Positions 43,146 to 52,747 of a stretch of DNA of 64,000 nt are shown in pieces. The translations under genes and the position numbers were made by a program. The stretch spans positions 1 to 64,000 of the forward strand of contig JAJSSI010000041.1 in the NCBI GenBank assembly GCA_031841125.1, written 5' to 3'. This DNA comes from Acanthococcus lagerstroemiae. Taxonomy: Eukaryota; Arthropoda; Insecta; Hemiptera; Eriococcidae. The notes below the pieces were generated by a model. That model did not search any database. It worked only from the letters and a program-made list of their open reading frames with translations, and had not been told where the DNA came from. Every line of letters starts with the position of its first letter. Within the stretch, counting starts at the first letter, position 1.

Positions 43146-44757
43146 GCTAGAAGTTTCAAAATATTAGGAAAATTCTGTGGAAAAAAAACAAGTATTCTGT
43201 AGGTTTTTCCTCTTTCATTCCTCAGCGGTTACTCAGAACTAATTTCCAAGCCCCGCATTCGCTTTGTCATGAAATTCTACAGCTAGTAAACGTATTGGAA
43301 GTCCTTCGTTACCCCTATCTCAACTTGAGTAAAGCTAGAAGTTTCAAAATATTAGTAAAATTCGGTGGAAAAAAACAAGTATTCTGTAGGTTTTTTAGCC
43401 GTTACTCAGAACTAATTTTTAAGGCCCGCATTCGCTTTGCCATGAAATTCTACATTTAGTACACGTATTGGAAGTCCTTCGTTACCCCAATCTCAACTTG
43501 AGTAAAGCTAGAAGTTTCAAAATATTACGAAAATTTGGTGGGAAAAAACAAGTATTCAGTAGGTTTTTTCTCTTTCATTCCTCAGCCGTTACTCAGAACT
43601 AATTTCCAAGGCCCGCATTCGCTTTGTCATGAAATTCTACAGCTAGTAAACGTATTGGAAGTCCTTCGTTACCCCTATCTCAACTTGAGTAAAGCTAGAA
43701 GTTTCAAAATATTAGAAGGATTCTGTGAAAAAATTATGTCTTCTGTAGGTTTTTTCTCTTTCATTCCTCAGCTGTTACTCAGAACTAATTTCCAAGGCCC
43801 GCATTTGCTTTTTCCTGAAATTCTACTGCTGGTAAACGTATTGGAAGTCCTTCGTTACCCCTACCTCACCTTGAGTAAAGCTAGAAGTTTCAAAATATTA
43901 GAGGGATTCTGTGAAAAAAATTATGTCTTCTGTAGGTTTTTTCTCTTTCATTCCTCAGCTGTTACTCAGAACTAATTTCCAAGGCCCGCTTTCGCTTTTT
44001 CATGAAATTCTACTGCTGGTAAACGTATTGGAAGTCCTTCGTTACCCCTACCTCACCTTGAGTAAAGCTAGAAGTTTCAAAATATGAGGATAATTCTGTG
44101 GGAAAAAACAAGTATTCTGTAGGTTTTTTCTCTTTCATTCCTCAGCCGTTACTCAGAACTAATGTCCGAGGCCCGCATTCGCTTTGTCATGAAATTCTAC
44201 TGCTGGTGAACGTATTGAAAGTCCTTCGTTACCCCTACATCACCTTGAGTAAAGCTAGAAGTTTCAAAATATTAGGAAAATTCTGTGGAAAAAAACAAGT
44301 ATTCTGTAGGTTTTTTCTCTTTCATTCCTCAGCCGTTACTCAGAACTAATTTCCGAGGCCCGCATTCGCTTTGTCATGAAATTCTACTGCTGGTGAACGT
44401 ATTGAAAGTCCTTCGTTACCCCTACATCACCTTGAGTAAAGCTAGAAGTTTCAAAATATTAGGAAAATTCTGTGGAAAAAAACAAGTATTCTGTAGGTTT
44501 TTTCTCTTTCATTCCTCAGCCGTTACTCAGAACTAATTTCCAAGGGCCGCGTTCGCTTTGTCATGAAATTCTACAGCTAGTAAACGTATTGGAAGTCCTT
44601 CGTTACCCTATCTCAACTTGAGTAAAGCTAGAAATTTCAAAATACTAGAAGAATTCTGTGGGAAAAAATCAAGTATTCTGTAAGCTTTTTCACTTTCATC
44701 CCTCAGCCGTTACTCAGAACTAATTTCCAAGGCCCGCATTCGCTTTTTCATGAATTT
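43146..44757. repeat. 187 bp satellite array, about 8.6 copies
   Basis: Units begin GCTAGAAGTTTCAAAATATT at 43146, 43334, 43507, 43694, 43880, 44067, 44254, 44441 and 44627 (periods 188, 173, 187, 186, 187, 187, 187, 186). Each contains AAACAAGTATTCTGTAGGTT, TTACTCAGAACTAAT and GGAAGTCCTTCGTTACCCC. The last unit is cut at about 44757 by the non-LTR tail. ORFs running through it are by-products of a period near a multiple of three. Confidence 0.95.
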
Positions 44758-44945
44758 CTGAACTGGAGAGGAGAGTGGGCACCTTCTGGCATCGCGACAC
44801 GCAAGACAAAGAAAAGTGGCGAAAAATCGGTGAGGCGGATGCCCGGCTTTGGGGCGGTTGGCCGTGAGCTCGGTAACGAGTGTATGGATGTAAATAAGCA
44901 ATGCTCTGTTAGAATAATTATTTCATATGGCCAACAATAAACGCT

Positions 44946-45008
<63 letters not shown>
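44757..45008 (+). pseudogene. 5'-truncated RTE-like 3' end with ATT tail
   Basis: The frame FWHRDTQDKEKWRKIGEADA then RLWGGWP ends near 44878. It corresponds to the extreme C-terminus of RTE-like ORF2 (W...D..KWR.IGEA.A..W). A ~65 bp 3' UTR (ATGGCCAACAATAAACGCTG) leads into (ATT)n. It joins directly to a partial satellite unit, so the insertion disrupted or capped the satellite array. Confidence 0.72.
44944..45006. repeat. (ATT)n microsatellite
   Basis: About 20 pure ATT units, the 3' tail of the truncated non-LTR copy. Confidence 0.95.
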
Positions 45009-45503
45009 TTTTGTATGTATAATCGCGCCTGCTTCATTCGCCCTTTCCGGCTTTTCCTTCTCGTGGAAAGGTTTAAGTGATGACCTGTTGTATGGCCTTT
45101 ACAGTATGCGTAGGTTTTCTTTTTCTGTAACAGTTGGAAAATTGAATGTAAGAACAGGCTAATTCATGAAAAATGTTGATTGCATGCGATGGTCAATGGG
45201 GTGAATTATTTGGTTCTTAAAATTATGTATCATAATTTTTAGTCACCTATTCTAGAGGTAGTCAGAACAGCAGCAAAATATTTTTGCTTTCTTTACTGAT
45301 CAAAGTTATATTTGGTACTGAACAATTTCTCTTTATTAATAAAGAAGCTTGGGAGTACCATTTTTACTTTGATATACATATAACAAATGTACCTAAATGA
45401 AACTTATTTCAGTTACTGATGCTAAAAAAATTTTAATGCATGTAATGCGATATATTATTTGCATCTTAAAATAGTGTTTTATACTTAGTCAGCTATCATA
45501 CAG

Positions 45504-45625
45504 CAGCAAAATTTAAGAGATCACATATATTCTACATAAAATATTAAAAACTTGTTTGAAATAATCAGCACCCTCTGATGATGAAAATGAAGTTTAATGA
45601 CTGATAACTGATGATGATGATGATG
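45504..45625. repeat. Duplicated intronic segment, copy 1 of 2
   Basis: GATCACATATATTCTA, AATAATCAGCACCCTCTGAT and GATGATGA runs recur at about 46612-46715 in the same orientation with about 10 percent divergence. On the minus strand both copies read SEGADYFKQVF in one frame, so they may be a duplicated exon remnant. Each lies just downstream (plus-strand sense) of an intron-exon border of the gene described next or beyond its last exon. Confidence 0.55.
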
Positions 45626-45656
45626 ATAAGCTAATTTATAAACTAAAAATACTTAC

Positions 45657-45795
45657 TGGATTCGGCGCCTCCAGGGTGGGCACCTCCAGGATGGGCGCCT
45701 CCAGGATGACTGCCTCTGGGCTGCGCGGTGCCTCCAGGATGGATGCCTCCGGCACCTTCAGGATGGATACCTCCTGCGCCTCAAATTCACCAATG
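45657..45795 (-). repeat. Coding minisatellite (ILEAP repeat) in exon D
   Basis: Plus strand shows GGCGCCTCCAGGATGG and variants with a step near 18 bp, much more GC-rich than its surroundings. Step length keeps the frame. Confidence 0.7.
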
Positions 45796-47988
45796 CTGTA
45801 ACAGAAAATAACAATATTTTATCTTTCTGTAAATATTATCCAATGTGTAAGAGTAAAAGCATTCTTTGTTGTTATTTTGTTTTTATTTTAACAAGAAATT
45901 TCTTTGCGTAATTAAAGTTTCTTAAACTGCCATAATAATTGAAATTTCCTACAGCTACAAAATTTTGGTATGTTTTATCTATTAATAAACCTGTTCTGGA
46001 GAAAGGGGCCATCTGATAAGGTCAAACTTTGCCATAATTTAACTGTGACTCAATACAATGCACAACTAAATAAGAAGTATAAATACAGACTTCATTCTTC
46101 TTTATTGCGTACAAATGGGGATTTTTTAATCATTTTCATTTACAATGCAATGGCTAGCATTGCTTTTTTCCAACCTAATTGAAAATTTAATGTAGTCATG
46201 CTTTGATTAACTTATAAGATTGTCAAAACACTAATTTGCACATTCAGTTTAGTCCAGCAGCACATACTGGTTAATACATTGATTCCTGTGGACTGCTGAA
46301 ATTTAGTATGAAGTTTGGGTCCTCAGTAACTCAAAACTGAAAGATTTATATCACTAAAACAACTATATTTATGATTCATTTTACATCTATAGTACTGGTA
46401 GGACCCCGGATTAATTAGTAAATTAAAATTCTTAGACTAGAATCTGTCTTGTGTTTTAGAATAAATTTTTTTTAAATATGAATCATCTGAATATTAAACA
46501 TACCTTTTCTCAGGCAGAAGCTTGAGCGCTTCTTGAAAAGCCAAATTCCACAATAGAGTCGGTTTTTGGGGTTTTATCCCCCTTTTCTGTGCTGCCTACA
46601 ACAGAACCATAAAAGATCACATATATTCTATATGAAATATTGAAAACCTGTTTGAAATAATCAGCACCCTCTGATGATGATGAAGTTGAATGCCTGATGA
46701 GTGATGATGATAATGATGGTGGTAGTGATAGTGATGGCAATACTGGGAGTGGCAGCTAACCTTGTTGGACCAACACTGCCTACCATCTATATAAGAGTCA
46801 ACACTTATACAGAAGGGGCTACTCTGAAAGGGCATACCGCTCCCCTTACCTGCACCACCTTTATGGTATCAGGACTCCTCCTGTCTCAGTGAACTACCTT
46901 TGTCAAATGTGGCGCTCAAGAGGTAACCTGTAGTTATTTTCCATGATATAGGACGAAGAGAATGCGGATTATAATTCAGGCCTATGTACAGAGAAAGCAT
47001 CAACCAACCACTGCTATCCCCACCACTCTTGCTAGCCTTTTGCTGATCAACTACATACTACTCAGTTCTCTCAAAGCATTATGCTTCTCTGTTGAGACTA
47101 GCAGATGATATACTATGATAGCATGGTTCACATACACCATTTTGAGTAGGTCAGATCTCATAGCAATCTCCATCCTCCACCAGTTATTCTCTTGAGATAC
47201 AGTGATAAGTGCAGAGAAGAAAACACAGTCACCTCACACCATTTTCAAATAGAACTGAGAAATATAGAAGAAATATTGGCCAACGATCATAACCCTCCTC
47301 CTCAACTCCAGCTCTCTCCTGTCCAAATTTCCTTCCTAAAAATTAAATTTCTCAATCATGAACCTCCTACCCAACCTTGTGTTCCCAACCCGCTCCCCTC
47401 CAACATGAACCACCTTATAACCACCATGGAAACCAAAAGGTAAAAGGCTTGTCTCTGCTGAAAGCCCTCTCCACCATATTAAGCTATGGTATTCTTTTAT
47501 GAAAAGTGAAAGGTTGAGTCAGCTAAGTGTTCTGCCCACATTTCCTTCAGACAACAAACTGGTCTCCCACTCCTTTACTTCCTTTGGAACAAAATGAAAG
47601 AAAATCCTTATTGAGATACTAAAAACTAGTAACATACCACCAATTCTTCATATTCACCATCCAACCCTTTGAATGGTTTAACATGTTTCCGATGAAGCGT
47701 ACAATGGCGTCTCCTCTCTTCAATAAACTGAACTGTTATCATGTTGTCTGTACAGAGAAATATAGATATTGTTATTCAAACACAAGTCTTCATTATTAGT
47801 TCTTATTATTTGGTCATTCTGATATTTGTATTGAAGGAAATTTCTAATGGCAAGATAAGAGCAACATGAAAATCTACATTTATATTGAACGTTCAGATAT
47901 GTGTAGAAATCTAATAGGCTGCAAATGTATGAAAACAAAAAATACTTACTACATCCTTCTTCATGGCAGCCAATCACGAAGTGTGAAA
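45657..47988 (-). CDS. Spliced gene of unknown function with ILEAP repeats (partial)
   Basis: Four minus-strand exons join with consistent phase and consensus borders. Exon A ends at 47950 (CHEEGC, donor GTAAGT; upstream limit 47988, where the frame stops). Exon B is 47638-47732 (QFIEERRRHCTLHRKHVKPF, donor GTATGT). Exon C is 46504-46595 (KPQKPTLLWNLAFQEALKLL, donor GTATGT). Exon D is 45657-45795 (SIGEFEAQEVSILKVPEASI, then ILEAP-type repeats, donor GTAAGT). Lengths 95, 92 and 139 fit phases 1, 0, 2 and 0 in turn, which chance would rarely give. Exons A and B together form a Cys/His cluster that could bind zinc. Exon D encodes about six imperfect copies of (S/V)ILEAP. Start codon, first exon and 3' end were not found. 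No family recognised. Confidence 0.6.
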
Positions 47989-48339
47989 GCCCTATTTATC
48001 ACGAGAGATAGCGCCACTGTTCAAGAGATGTATTTTTACGTGGTGTTTACATTGGTGTAAATGGAAACGTGCTCGGATTTTTGTATAAATCTACCATTAT
48101 TTCGAGAACGCTTGCTTTTAAGGATAAATTCAAGAGAAGTAAATTTGTTCTTCAAAAGATGTCCTTTCGAATGAATATATTTAAGTTGACCTTTTTGAAA
48201 CTGGGTCTTTGAAAACGTTTGCTAGTTCGCAGTGCGGATCGTAACTGCTGGAGATAACAGCGTGGTATAGTGTGATAAAGAAAATTCACCGAATAGTGCT
48301 TTATTTTTCTAAAATGTACGAGAAACAAGATTTAAAAGG
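47989..48339. promoter_or_regulatory. Region between two divergent genes; possible shared promoter
   Basis: About 350 bp separates the upstream limit of the minus-strand spliced gene from the ATG of the THAP gene. No TATA box is obvious. The arrangement would suit a bidirectional promoter, but no transcript starts are visible. Confidence 0.25.
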
Positions 48340-49224
48340 ATGCCATCGTGTGTAGTACCATTTTGTAAAAGTGGTTATTACAATCGTCGTACCAATGGAA
48401 CAGCGAAAACGGAAGGTGAAACAGAAGAACGTGTTCCTTCTGAAAGAGAGAAAGTACACTTTTTCAAACCGAAAGTGAGTATTATCATTATATTGTCTTG
48501 ACTGAGGGTAAATCATATCCAATTGTCGACCATTATGAATACGTACCATAATTCACAGAGTGATGAGCAACTGGCTGCATGGGAAAAAGCTATTCAACGG
48601 AAAGATAGACCGCTAACAAGAAGAGATTCGGTGTGCTCCCGACATTTTCATTCGAAGTTCGTAGAAGATTTCTCAACAGTCACATTGTCTGATGGCTCCA
48701 TTTACAAATACCCTCGAAAATTTGTAATTCTTAAAGTTGATGCAGTACCATCAGTATTCCCTCAATATCCGGAGTATTTAATTAAGAAATAATATAACAA
48801 GCCAAGAAAAGTTCTCGTAAAAAATGCGGTGAGTAAAGAAAACTTGATGAACTTGAACACCGAATATGTGTTTTCAGTTTGAAAGTATACCTACTTTCGT
48901 AGTAAATTTAGATAGAGAGAAACTTGAAAAAGAAGTTGTATCCATTTAGGAATTTTCTATTTTTAGAATGTGATTCCTAGCAGTCCTCCCACAGTTGAAG
49001 CCTGCAGCGCTGATGAAATTATTCAGTAACCCGAATCGATGGTAAAAATTTTTCAAATTTATATGAAGGTTCATTTTAATGACTATATCGATAATATCCG
49101 GAAGTGTTACTTGCAGCAACAGGCCTCAGACAGTCATTTTGTGATGCAAATCAACAATTCGAGTGAAGTACTCGGTGAATCTGAATCGACTTACGAGGAA
49201 ATAGTAAAATATTTCGTTGAATAA
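48340..49224 (+). CDS. THAP-domain protein gene (three exons, two in-frame TAA codons)
   Basis: Exon 1, 48340-48474: MPSCVVPFCKSGYYNRR ... VHFFKPK, donor GTGAGT. Exon 2, from 48559 (acceptor ATAATTCACAG): SDEQLAAWEKAIQRKDRPLT, CSRHF, and KVDAVPSVFPQYPEY. Together these give the complete C2CH THAP signature (C-x4-C, W, CxxH, AVPSVF). THAP domains bind DNA and occur in transcription factors and P-element-type transposases. TAA at 48790-48792 would end a 122-residue protein. The frame nevertheless goes on to a donor at 48829 (YNKPRKVLVKNA), and a phase-matching exon from 48967 (NVIPSSPPTVEACSADEIIQ) has TAA at 49027-49029, then continues to 49224 (QQQASDSHFVMQINNSSEVL). Either a short THAP protein with 3' UTR sequence or a longer gene with two nonsense changes. 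Confidence 0.82.
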
Positions 49225-49257
49225 TTTTTCTTATTGAAGTGATTATTGCTGTAAAAT

Positions 49258-49338
49258 CAGGGATGGCCAACAAAACGGTTTTTATTTCGTTTCAATATTT
49301 TAGACAAAAATCAATCGTTATTTCGTTTGCCATCCCTG
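49258..49338. mobile_element. 81 bp hAT-type micro-MITE
   Basis: Ends CAGGGATGGCCAACAAAACG and, as reverse complement of the right end, CAGGGATGGCAAACGAAATA. The perfect 8 bp duplication TGTAAAAT flanks it (49250-49257, 49339-49346). The middle (TTCAATATTTTAGACAAAAA) matches the right part of the 402 bp element at 15472-15873, so it is a deletion derivative of that family. It sits just 3' of the THAP coding region. Confidence 0.93.
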
Positions 49339-49346
49339 TGTAAAAT

Positions 49347-49806
49347 TACGTTTCGAGCTTCCTTGTAAATTGTTGTACCTAATTAAATAATTACATTTTT
49401 CATTTTCTGTTTGGTTCCATTATTTCAAGTACAAAGATGGAGAAGGCTTTAATCACACCAAAAATTGGAAAAATGATTAAATGTGATATGCCACGCACTA
49501 TTCAGAGGTCTTTGAAATCCCATTTTCTATTTTCAATTAAATACATACTATTGATTTCGCACTACTTCGCACTACGCACTCCTTGGATAAATTGTTTAGT
49601 TTGTAACCACAATGATAAGCCAAATTGTAATATTCACATAATTTATATTCAGCAAGAGTAGCTATTCAACCCTTGTGCTTCTACCCTATCGAAAGAGAAT
49701 TTTATAGTGAACAAGTTTACTCGACATGATTTTTTAAGAAAAAACACTCCTTGGACCACAAATGTAGAATATATGAAAAAATCCGCGATATTTCCATATA
49801 CGCAAT
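49347..49806. other. No gene seen
   Basis: AT-rich. A 74-codon ORF from 49437 (MEKALITPKIGKMIKCDMPR) has no recognised features. Confidence 0.35.
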
Positions 49807-49815
49807 GGTGTAAGT

Positions 49816-50298
49816 CAAAGTCATATAGATACACCAAGTTAGACGACTAGCGCGTTTCCGCGTTCTGCCGTCATGCCAGCGCGCTGCTATCGCTGAACTC
49901 CTTTGGTTGCATTGCGCGTATATGGACATTTTTACGTTTTTGCGGATTAGCTCAAAAACTATCAATTTTGATGAAAAATCGGAAAGAGCTAAATTTGTTC
50001 ACCTTGGAATTTCCCATCGAATGCGAGTAAATTCGAAATTTTTATGGGTAAAATTTTGAAACTGATCTTACCTGATAGAAAATAACAGGTAGAATAAATT
50101 TTGTTCTTTTCACTTTTTCATAAAACTCGACCGTTATTGAGTTAAACGCAAAACTTTGTTAGGGCTCCCAACGTTTATATTGATTTCACGGCAGTCGAAC
50201 GCTGCCAGCGCTGCTATCGGGATAAATTATCGTAACATACGAAGTTTAACATTGGTTAAATGGAGAGTCGAACGACTTGGTGTATCTATATGACTTTG
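49816..50298. mobile_element. MULE-type MITE, 483 bp
   Basis: Perfect 24 bp terminal inverted repeats beginning CAAAGTCATATAGATACACC, extended by a less exact ~10 bp with GACGACT/CGTTCGACT. The flanking 9 bp GGTGTAAGT is duplicated exactly at 49807-49815 and 50299-50307. Nine-base duplications are typical of Mutator-like elements. No ORF inside. CAGCGC/GCGCTG words occur near both ends. Confidence 0.9.
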
Positions 50299-50307
50299 GG
50301 TGTAAGT

Positions 50308-50629
50308 ACATCTCGTGACTAGTGGCGCTACATTCGTTTCGTGCGTGCGGAGGAACACTGGAACTACGCTCGTGCGTTATCTTGTAGTTCTAGGCGTCTG
50401 TAATTGTAACGGTTAAAGAAAAGTGTATCCTCCATCATGAATTGTTTCATTTTTTGTATTTTCTGGAAGTTCTGCAAAATAAAATGAATCGTAATCACCA
50501 ATTACTCACTAATATTTCAGAATCAATATATCGATGAAATAGAGTACATTCGTTAATGATGAATATAGAGAGCGTTAGTGAATGCGGGTAAGTTCCGAAA
50601 AAAAATGTATTCACGTCGCGTATTACTGT
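50308..50629. other. No gene recognised; left flank of the BEL/Pao element
   Basis: The last ~85 bp (50545-50629) matches 57140-57216, including ATATAGAGAGCGTTAGTGAA and CGTCGCGTATTACTGT. It is the left half of the target site described for the BEL/Pao insertion. Confidence 0.6.
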
Positions 50630-50829
50630 TATCGCGGCAGCAGCGTCGCAGCCACGAAGCCAAAAAAGAAGAGAGAGAATGTTTCTTTTGTTGTAAAAGT
50701 TGTAAAAGATTAATTAATTCGGTCATGTTCCAAGAATGAAATAAAAGGATAAAAGATGTGCGTTCCGTATATTTGATTCAAATAAAGTTATAATAGTTTC
50801 TCGTGTTGTTACGTTACATCGACACGAAA
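50630..50829 (+). repeat. 5' LTR of BEL/Pao element
   Basis: Begins TATCGCGGCAGCAGCGTCGC and ends CATCGACACGAAA; contains an AATAAA-type signal (TCAAATAAAG, about 50778). The edges inferred from the target duplication do not give the usual TG...CA ends. It carries a 9 bp repeat (GTTGTAAAA twice) missing from the 3' LTR. Confidence 0.9.
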
Positions 50830-50836
50830 TGGTAGA

Positions 50837-52747
50837 ATGGCCGACGAATGCGCGCAGCAGGAGTTCGAGCAGGCGCTCGAACTCTTGGCCATAGCAAACA
50901 CACAAATAGAAGAGATTTTAGACAGCGGGGATCCGGCGCGGCTCTCCGCCTCGAAGGTTCGGCGACTCACATTAAAGACACAAAAGCTGATAGCTGTCGT
51001 CGAGAAATATAAACCTCGTGGCACGAAGGAGGACATCCACGAATACTCAGCAAAGGCAGTCACCACCGTCCTCGAGGCATCAGTTAATGTAGCCGAACTC
51101 CAGGGCATGCAGGAGCCTGAAAAGCAAGAAAACGTAAATCTAGCTCAAAAAACAACCGCGCACGTGCCTCGCAGCCTGGAAATCAAGGTACCCGTTTTCG
51201 ACGGGAATTATGACAACTACCCCAACTTCAAGGAGGCCTTCCACGTAGCCACGGATAGTTCAGCCATGTCAACAAAGCACAAATTTATATTCTTCCGTGA
51301 TCACCTATGCGCCAGTGTACGGAATCGAATCGATAACATCGTGGTATCGGACGAAAATTATGAAGTGGTTCTGAAAATCATCGACGACCGGTACAACAAC
51401 AAGGCAAGGATAATTCAGTCACTTTACACGAGACTGGATAACCTGCCAACAGCAGTGGACACGACAAAAGGCCTCCGTAGGACCTATGATGACATCGAGA
51501 CAATTCTTCGCGCGTTGGAGCTCCATCAAGAGCCAATAAACTCAAATGTCATCCTGAAAAATCGAGTAACTGACAAGTTTCCGCCCGAAATCCTGTATCA
51601 GCTGAAGAAAAAGGGTACTCTCGATTTACTCACAATAAGAGAACGACTTGACGGCTACATCACAATGCGGGAAGAACTTCGAGTCGACGAGAGAGAAGCG
51701 CACATTGCACCAGTACCCATGATCGCTTCGCCGCCTCACGCTTCGCTTTTGGCGGCGGGCCCGGCCAATCCCGCAAAGCTCGAAACAAATAAAGCCAAAC
51801 AAAGGGATACTACAAACAGCAACGCTGAACGAAGACCGATCAGCTGCCAGTTTTGCCAAGGTGAGCATTTCGCTGATCAATGCACAATCTATCCAACGGC
51901 AAGGGACCGAAAGGCGGCCATGCCAGAAAAGTTTTGCATCTTATGCCTCCGCACAAACCACTCGAAAAACGATTGCCGCAACGAGAAGGCCAAGACATGC
52001 TTCTTTTGCAAGAAAATGAAGGCGCACCACTCAGCGTTCTGCCCACAGAAATTCGGCTACTTTTCCGAGAAACCTGCCAAGAAAAAGATAGAAGCGGATA
52101 TTAAAAAGGTACAGGCAACGACTGTCGCGCTAGTACAAAACGAAAAAGGTACTTACCTAACCGCTATGGGGACAGTGGTCAATCCATCAACAGGCGAAAG
52201 CATGACGGCTAGAATCATGCTCGACTGCGGTGCTCCAGGGACGTACGCAACTGACGCGACCTCATTGGCGCTCAATTTGGTCGGTACTAACAAACGGGTG
52301 CAACCGATTGGACGGTTCGCATCTGACGATATCGGATACCTGGTGAGCGAACAAGTACATTTTCGAATTCGCGCTAACGACTACGAGATCGACGTCTTTG
52401 CCGACTCGACTCCGATAATCAGCAAGCATGTCACGCCATTTGACGTCAACGATTTCAAGAGAATGAACCCGAAATACGATCAGCTAGAATTTGCCGACCC
52501 AGGTGATACAAATCAAGTAGATGTTTTACTGGGAAATGATTATCTTTTTCATTTTCTCTTACCGGAATCAACCAAGCAGATAAAACCGGGAGTCTTCCTC
52601 GTCAAAACAATTTTTGGTTGGATGGTCACCGGCCGAATACAACAGTATGTCAATAAGCCGCTTGCCTCATTAGTCGCAGCCAACGCTACGTCGAATACCC
52701 TCAAAGCGATGTGGGAACTCGAATTCTATTGGTATCCGCGATCCTGA
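50837..52747 (+). CDS. BEL/Pao gag-protease ORF
   Basis: 636 codons. Residues ~1-90 are helical gag; ~115-270 a retroelement gag domain of BEL type (KVPVFDGNYDNYPNFKEAF ... VRNRIDNI ... FPPEILYQLKKKG). Three CCHC-like knuckles follow (CQFCQGEHFADQC, CILCLRTNHSKNDC, CFFCKKMKAHHSAFC). The aspartic protease has MLDCGAPGTYAT, i.e. D-C-G in place of the usual D-S/T-G. The C-terminus holds the BEL linker VDVLLGNDYLFHFL and KTIFGWMVTG. A +1 shift at about 52723 ends this frame (YWYPRS then stop) just after the WELE motif. In most BEL elements gag and pol share one frame, so this is probably a mutation rather than programmed shifting. Confidence 0.9.
   Translation: MADECAQQEFEQALELLAIANTQIEEILDSGDPARLSASKVRRLTLKTQKLIAVVEKYKPRGTKEDIHEYSAKAVTTVLEASVNVAELQGMQEPEKQENVNLAQKTTAHVPRSLEIKVPVFDGNYDNYPNFKEAFHVATDSSAMSTKHKFIFFRDHLCASVRNRIDNIVVSDENYEVVLKIIDDRYNNKARIIQSLYTRLDNLPTAVDTTKGLRRTYDDIETILRALELHQEPINSNVILKNRVTDKFPPEILYQLKKKGTLDLLTIRERLDGYITMREELRVDEREAHIAPVPMIASPPHASLLAAGPANPAKLETNKAKQRDTTNSNAERRPISCQFCQGEHFADQCTIYPTARDRKAAMPEKFCILCLRTNHSKNDCRNEKAKTCFFCKKMKAHHSAFCPQKFGYFSEKPAKKKIEADIKKVQATTVALVQNEKGTYLTAMGTVVNPSTGESMTARIMLDCGAPGTYATDATSLALNLVGTNKRVQPIGRFASDDIGYLVSEQVHFRIRANDYEIDVFADSTPIISKHVTPFDVNDFKRMNPKYDQLEFADPGDTNQVDVLLGNDYLFHFLLPESTKQIKPGVFLVKTIFGWMVTGRIQQYVNKPLASLVAANATSNTLKAMWELEFYWYPRS

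Larger units (their letters stand above)
28591..43146. repeat. Tandem array of five ~2.2-2.4 kb units
   Basis: Using CTGTGGTAACATGCCAGTTG as the phase marker, units start at 28591, 33923, 36335, 38737 and 40933, and the array ends in a partial marker at 43127-43146. Lengths are 5332 (2242 without the inserted RTE and its 15 bp duplication), 2412, 2402, 2196 and 2194 bp. Units 2 and 3 share a 192 bp MITE and a local GCCCTGCAGTTCAGGGATT duplication. Units 4 and 5 share other private changes. G homopolymers of varied length (9 to about 17) lie near 29909, 35396, 37803, 39995 and 42191. Confidence 0.95.

Noticed and set aside
43535..43975. 146-codon ORF with repeated FFSFIPQPLLRTNFQGPHSL
   Set aside because: It runs through satellite units whose period (186-187 bp) is close to a multiple of three, so the frame stays open by chance. 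Neighbouring units do not keep it.
47192..47443. 83-codon plus-strand ORF rich in Pro, Asn and Leu
   Set aside because: Lies antisense in an intron of the spliced gene at 45657-47988, with no domain or splice support.
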